A stretch of 64,000 nt of DNA from Winogradskyella pelagia (lineage in GTDB: Bacteria > Bacteroidota > Bacteroidia > Flavobacteriales > Flavobacteriaceae). The notes under the pieces were generated by a model. It saw only the letters and a program-made list of their open reading frames with translations. It made no database searches and was not told the DNA's origin. The DNA lies in the NCBI RefSeq assembly GCF_017581965.1, contig NZ_JAGEVF010000003.1:1-64000 (forward strand). Direction: 5' to 3'. How positions within the stretch are numbered: the stretch's first letter is position 1; each line of letters opens with the position of its first letter. Of this stretch, positions 60,408 through 64,000 are shown one piece after another. Position numbers and translations under genes: made by a program.

Positions 60408-61754
60408 TTAAAGCACCTCCGCATTTACAAAATCAAAACGCACCAATCCGTCATCATCAATTTTAGTCAGTACTACCTTATGTAAGGTATTAACTAATTC
60501 AGGGTTCCAAGGAGCTTTTACCTTTATGTAATTCTCTGTATAGCCATGTATATAACCGCTCTTATTCTCTCCTTCAAAAAGTACGGTGCGTTCAGAATTT
60601 AATTGGCTTTCATAGAAAGCTCGTCTTTTCTTAGCAGATAGCCCTCGCAACATTTTGCTACGCTTAGCCCGAACTTTTTTAGACACCACACCATCCATTT
60701 CTGCAGCTTCTGTATTTTCACGCTCGGAGTAGGTAAAAACATGTAAATAAGAAATATCTAAATCATTTAAGAAATTATAAGTTTCTAAAAAATGGTCTTC
60801 CGTCTCTCCAGGAAATCCAACAATAACGTCTACGCCAATGCAGCTATGTGGCATTACCGCTTTTATTTTTGTCACTCTGTCCCGATATAGTTCCCTAAGA
60901 TAGCGACGTTTCATTTTTTTGAGAATGGCATTGCTCCCACTCTGCATAGGTACATGAAAATGCGGAACGAAAGCCCTGGACTTAGACACTAAATCTATGG
61001 TTTCGTTTTTTAATAAATTGGGTTCAATAGAAGAAATTCTAAGACGTTCAATGCCATCAACTTTATCAAGTTCTTTCACTAAATCCAAAAACGTGTGCTC
61101 GTGCTTTTTATTGCCAAACTCACCTTTACCATAGTCTCCAATATTTACACCTGTAAGCACAATCTCTTTTATACCTTTTTTAGAAATCTGGTTTGCATTC
61201 TTAATTACATTTTCCATAGTATCGCTGCGAGATATTCCTCTAGCTAAAGGTATTGTACAATACGTGCATTTATAATCGCATCCATCTTGCACCTTAAGAA
61301 AGGCCCGAGTCCTATCACCATAAGAGTAGCTTCCTACATAAAAATCAGCCTCTTTAATTTCACAAGAATGAATCTGACCGCCATTTTTATTGCGCTCAGG
61401 AGTATTTAGCAACTCATTAATGTAGTAGTTCACATTAAATTTTTCTGTAGCACCTAAAACTAAATCTACACCTTCAACATCTGCCAAATCTTGCGGTTTT
61501 AATTGCGCATAACAACCTATTGCGGCAACAAAAGCATCTGGATTAACTTGTTGTGCTTGCCTTACAATGGTCTTAAATCGCCTATCTGCATTTTCAGTAA
61601 CCGAACAGGTATTGATAACATAGATGTCTGCCTTATCTTTAAAGGCCACACGATTATAGCCCTCATCCTCAAACTTCCTAGAAATAGTAGAGGTTTCAGA
61701 AAAATTGAGCTTACAACCTAAGGTGTAAAATGCGACTTTTTTTGTTGGCTTCAT
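60408..61754 (-). CDS. mtaB: tRNA threonylcarbamoyladenosine methylthiotransferase MtaB
   Basis: This 448-residue radical SAM enzyme adds a methylthio group to t6A37 of tRNA, giving ms2t6A. The N-terminal domain carries the three Cys of the second iron-sulfur cluster (LGCKLNFSE; NTCSVTENADRR; IGCYAQ). The radical SAM motif is CDYKCTYCTIPLARG near 155-170, and a TRAM domain closes the protein (about 375-440). The order and spacing match MtaB rather than MiaB or RimO. It has a -7 element at 61777-61784. Confidence 0.92.
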   Translation of the reverse strand: MKPTKKVAFYTLGCKLNFSETSTISRKFEDEGYNRVAFKDKADIYVINTCSVTENADRRFKTIVRQAQQVNPDAFVAAIGCYAQLKPQDLADVEGVDLVLGATEKFNVNYYINELLNTPERNKNGGQIHSCEIKEADFYVGSYSYGDRTRAFLKVQDGCDYKCTYCTIPLARGISRSDTMENVIKNANQISKKGIKEIVLTGVNIGDYGKGEFGNKKHEHTFLDLVKELDKVDGIERLRISSIEPNLLKNETIDLVSKSRAFVPHFHVPMQSGSNAILKKMKRRYLRELYRDRVTKIKAVMPHSCIGVDVIVGFPGETEDHFLETYNFLNDLDISYLHVFTYSERENTEAAEMDGVVSKKVRAKRSKMLRGLSAKKRRAFYESQLNSERTVLFEGENKSGYIHGYTENYIKVKAPWNPELVNTLHKVVLTKIDDDGLVRFDFVNAEVL

Positions 61755-61776
61755 TCTCGTATTTTTACCAAGATGG

Positions 61777-61784
61777 CAAATTTA
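61777..61784 (-). promoter_or_regulatory. -7 element of mtaB
   Basis: TAAATTTG on the minus strand, 22 bp before the mtaB ATG. It overlaps the front of the divergent binding-protein frame, which favours the later start of that gene. Confidence 0.5.
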
Positions 61785-61799
61785 CAACATATAAGTAAT

Positions 61800-63422
61800 A
61801 TGCTAAAACAAAGAAGCGTCTCTGTTAGAGTCTTAATTCTCCTTTTGATTTCATCCTTTATCTTTTCATGTGGCTCTAACAACAAAAGCCAAAGGGATAA
61901 TCTTGTCTTTAGATATAACGAACATAAAAATATTGGATCCTTAGACCCTGCCTTTTCAAAAGATCTAGCAGATATTTGGGCAACGCACCAATTGTTTAAT
62001 GGCTTGGTACAAATGAATGATGAGCTAAATGTCAAACCGTGTATTGCCAAGGCTTGGACTGTAACGGATAGTGCAAGGACGTACACCTTTAATTTGAGAA
62101 AGGACGTTACATTCCACAAACATCACTTATTTGGGAACGACTCAACAAGATATGTTAAAGCGAGTGATTTTGTTTACAGTTTTAATAGGTTAGCTGATAA
62201 AGATTTAGCCTCTCCTGGCAGTTGGGTATTAAATAAGGTAAAACGGTTTTCTGCCGTCAACGACTCTACATTTCAAATTCAGTTAAAACAGCCATTTCCT
62301 GGTTTTTTGGGCCTACTTACCATGAAATATTGCTCAGTAGTACCTAAAGAAATAGTGAGCTATTATGGCAAAGACTTTAGGTCGCACCCTGTAGGAACAG
62401 GTCCTTTTCAGTTTAAACGCTGGGAAGAAAATATTAAACTCGTTTTTAGAAAAAATCCCAATTATTTTGAATTGGACAACAACGGTACTCAACTACCCTA
62501 TTTAGAAGCTGTTTCTATTACGTTCTTACCAGATAAGCAGAGTGAATTTTTACAATTTGCCCAGGGTAATATCGATTTTGTTTCTGGACTAGACACTTCT
62601 TATAAAGATGAGATATTAACTGCTCAAGGTAACTTAAAATCTAGCTATAAGAATGACGTTAACATGATTCGTGGGCCTTATCTAAATACAGAATATTTAG
62701 CCTTTTTGATGGATTCTGACGTTGATGAAATTAAATCAGCTCCGTTACGAAAAGCTATCAATATAGGCTTTGACAGAACTAAAATGATGACCTATCTGCG
62801 CAATGGTATTGGTCTCCCAGCTAATGGTGGTTTTATCCCCAAGGGTTTGCCAGGATTTGACGAAGCCATCGGTTACCGTTATAATCCAGAATTAGCTAAA
62901 AACTTAATCAATGCCTACAAGGCAAAAACGGGTATTGATAACCCAGAAATTACATTAACTACCACAAGTAATTATCTAGACTTTTGTGAGTTTATACAAA
63001 GAGAACTTCAAAAAATTGGTCTTGAAGTCACTGTTGATGTAGTACCAGCATCTACGTTAAAAGATGCTAAGGCCAACGGTCAATTAGATTTTTTTAGAGC
63101 CAGTTGGATTGCTGACTATCCTGATGCCGAAAATTACCTTTCCTTATTCTACAGTAAAAACTTTGCTCCAGATGGCCCGAACTATTCCCACTACAGTAAT
63201 TCAACTTATGATGCTTTATATGAAGCTTCATATTTAGAAACAGATGTTGAAAAACGAAAGACTTTATATACTAAAATGGACTCTTTAGTAATGTCGGCTG
63301 CACCAGTAGTTCCTCTATTTTATGATGAAGTAGTACGATTTACGAGAACGTCTATTTCAGGGCTAGGAATCAATCCTGTAAATCTTCTAGAATTAAAGGC
63401 TGTAAAAAAGTCTAAAAATTAA
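61800..63422 (+). CDS. Peptide/nickel-type ABC transporter substrate-binding lipoprotein
   Basis: This 540-residue family 5 binding protein is the kind that delivers oligopeptides or other ligands to a Dpp/Opp-type importer. The start at 61800 gives a compact lipoprotein signal (lipobox FIFSC, then GSNNKSQ); an ATG at 61773 adds nine residues. Family motifs are NIGSLDPAFSKD at the front, YTFNLRKDVTFH, ASDFVYSFNRLAD, VGTGPFQFKRWEENIKLVFRKNPNYF (read in parts) and FRASWIADYPDAENYLSLF. No permease or ATPase gene is adjacent. It converges with the PD40 gene, overlapping its end by 11 bp. Confidence 0.88.
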   Translation: MLKQRSVSVRVLILLLISSFIFSCGSNNKSQRDNLVFRYNEHKNIGSLDPAFSKDLADIWATHQLFNGLVQMNDELNVKPCIAKAWTVTDSARTYTFNLRKDVTFHKHHLFGNDSTRYVKASDFVYSFNRLADKDLASPGSWVLNKVKRFSAVNDSTFQIQLKQPFPGFLGLLTMKYCSVVPKEIVSYYGKDFRSHPVGTGPFQFKRWEENIKLVFRKNPNYFELDNNGTQLPYLEAVSITFLPDKQSEFLQFAQGNIDFVSGLDTSYKDEILTAQGNLKSSYKNDVNMIRGPYLNTEYLAFLMDSDVDEIKSAPLRKAINIGFDRTKMMTYLRNGIGLPANGGFIPKGLPGFDEAIGYRYNPELAKNLINAYKAKTGIDNPEITLTTTSNYLDFCEFIQRELQKIGLEVTVDVVPASTLKDAKANGQLDFFRASWIADYPDAENYLSLFYSKNFAPDGPNYSHYSNSTYDALYEASYLETDVEKRKTLYTKMDSLVMSAAPVVPLFYDEVVRFTRTSISGLGINPVNLLELKAVKKSKN

Positions 63423-64000
63423 AAAAGTAGTACAAATCATCACCACCTTCTCCCTTTAATCTTCTCGACGATAAATACCCTGTAGTTGAATCATCGTTTA
63501 AGAAAAAAGAAAAATCATCGCCTTTACTGTTTATTGGTTCTTCTAATGAAACTGGCACCTGCTGTTCATCAACAGAATTTAAATCATAACTGTAAATGTC
63601 TAAACCTCCTTTTCCACCTCTTCTATCAGAAGAGAAGTATAATTTGTTGTCAGCACTAACAAAAGGAAAAATCTCAGTTCTAGAAGAATTGATAGTTTCG
63701 TTCAGTTTAATGATTTCTCCATAATTTTCATGTTCAGAAGATACAGAAACCTTGTATAAATCTGATTTGCCTTTAGTTCCTCTAATATCTGCAATAAAAT
63801 AAAGCGTTCTACCATCTGGACTAAGTGCTGGATGCGCAAAATTGTTATTAGGATCACAAAAAGGAAGTGCAGTGAAATTGGTCCAACCTTTCCCTTCTTC
63901 ATACTCAGCACGCTGAATTAATAGATTGTAAGTTGTGATACCTTTTAACTTGTTAGTGCCCTTACCACTATGATTAGTGGTGAAATACATAAATTTTCCA
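63412..64000 (-). CDS. PD40 beta-propeller protein, 5' end outside window
   Basis: The frame is open to the end of the window and an in-frame ATG at 63990 is internal-looking (GKFMYFTTNHSGKG), so this is the last 196 or so codons of a longer gene. It has three WD40-like/PD40 blades: PALSPDGRTLYFIADIRG, FPFVSADNKLYFSSDRRGGKGGLDIY and FSFFLNDDSTTGYLSSRRLKGEGGDDLYYF. It stops right after the last blade, with no OmpA domain, unlike many PD40-OmpA proteins. A periplasmic or surface role is likely; the family cannot be fixed from this part. Confidence 0.75.
   Translation of the reverse strand, partial: GKFMYFTTNHSGKGTNKLKGITTYNLLIQRAEYEEGKGWTNFTALPFCDPNNNFAHPALSPDGRTLYFIADIRGTKGKSDLYKVSVSSEHENYGEIIKLNETINSSRTEIFPFVSADNKLYFSSDRRGGKGGLDIYSYDLNSVDEQQVPVSLEEPINSKGDDFSFFLNDDSTTGYLSSRRLKGEGGDDLYYFFNF

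Noticed and set aside
61751-62119. 122-residue minus-strand frame beside mtaB
   Set aside because: It is antisense to the signal and first domain of the binding lipoprotein and occupies the mtaB promoter.
1-64000. Search for tRNA, rRNA, CRISPR arrays, IS elements or phage genes
   Set aside because: No clover-leaf sequences, regularly spaced repeats, transposase or integrase motifs, or phage structural genes were seen anywhere in the window.

Overview
The window is about 36% G+C and reads as ordinary chromosome of a marine Flavobacteriaceae bacterium (Bacteroidota). Three things support this. Secreted proteins end in type IX secretion (T9SS) sorting domains of types A and B. Promoters have the Bacteroidota TTG-N17-20-TAnnTTTG form, with few Shine-Dalgarno sites. 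Several families typical of flavobacteria occur (DUF4252, DUF2490, DUF2452, Haem_bd, FadL/OmpP1). The genus cannot be fixed from sequence alone; a relative of Winogradskyella or Olleya is a guess. I see no tRNA, rRNA, IS element, prophage or CRISPR array.

Layout. 1-640: the end of a membrane-protein gene joined to an attC-like imperfect palindrome. 643-4560: a FadL-type porin divergent from a sulfide:quinone-oxidoreductase-like / TusE-DsrC-like / DsrE-like sulfur operon, with three CRP/FNR-type palindromes between them. 4681-6549: a 2-hydroxyacid dehydrogenase and the DUF2237-DUF2452 pair. 6797-12751: a 1984-residue T9SS cargo protein. 12837-19087: hisS, a MacB/FtsX-type permease, DUF2490 and GDPD genes, and rpsF-rpsR-rplI. 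19289-28203: a LytTR response regulator, the nadC-yihY-DUF2147-priA operon, rlmH, hpf, a secreted glycoside hydrolase and rdgB. 28230-35756: a small orphan ORF, a DEAD-box helicase with a long leader, a T9SS type B protein, trmH and a sirtuin. 35753-40473: an XRE/membrane-protein pair with a duplicated operator-like element, a glycosyltransferase with a haem-binding protein, and purB with two unknown flanking genes. 40492-42626: an ECF sigma / putative anti-sigma / two DUF4252 operon. 42779-49525: an S41 peptidase, then a vitamin B12 uptake locus (riboswitch-controlled TonB receptor, BtuF-, BtuC- and BtuD-like proteins, and a 36-residue membrane micro-ORF). 49601-56766: rmuC, a thioesterase, a DOMON/T9SS plus ankyrin pair, carB without its C-terminal regulatory domain, rpmH and a TPR protein. 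56773-64000: cls, a lytic transglycosylase, an alpha/beta hydrolase, a GNAT-like protein, mtaB, a peptide-type binding lipoprotein and the end of a PD40 protein.

Nothing here is clearly a new defence or mobile system. The best leads are the sulfur operon with its activator-type palindromes, the attC-like element at 341-525, the B12 locus with its micro-ORF, the tandem operators at the XRE module, and the long stem-loops at the 3' ends of the DsrE-like gene and rlmH. All functions come from reading the sequence; no database search was run.
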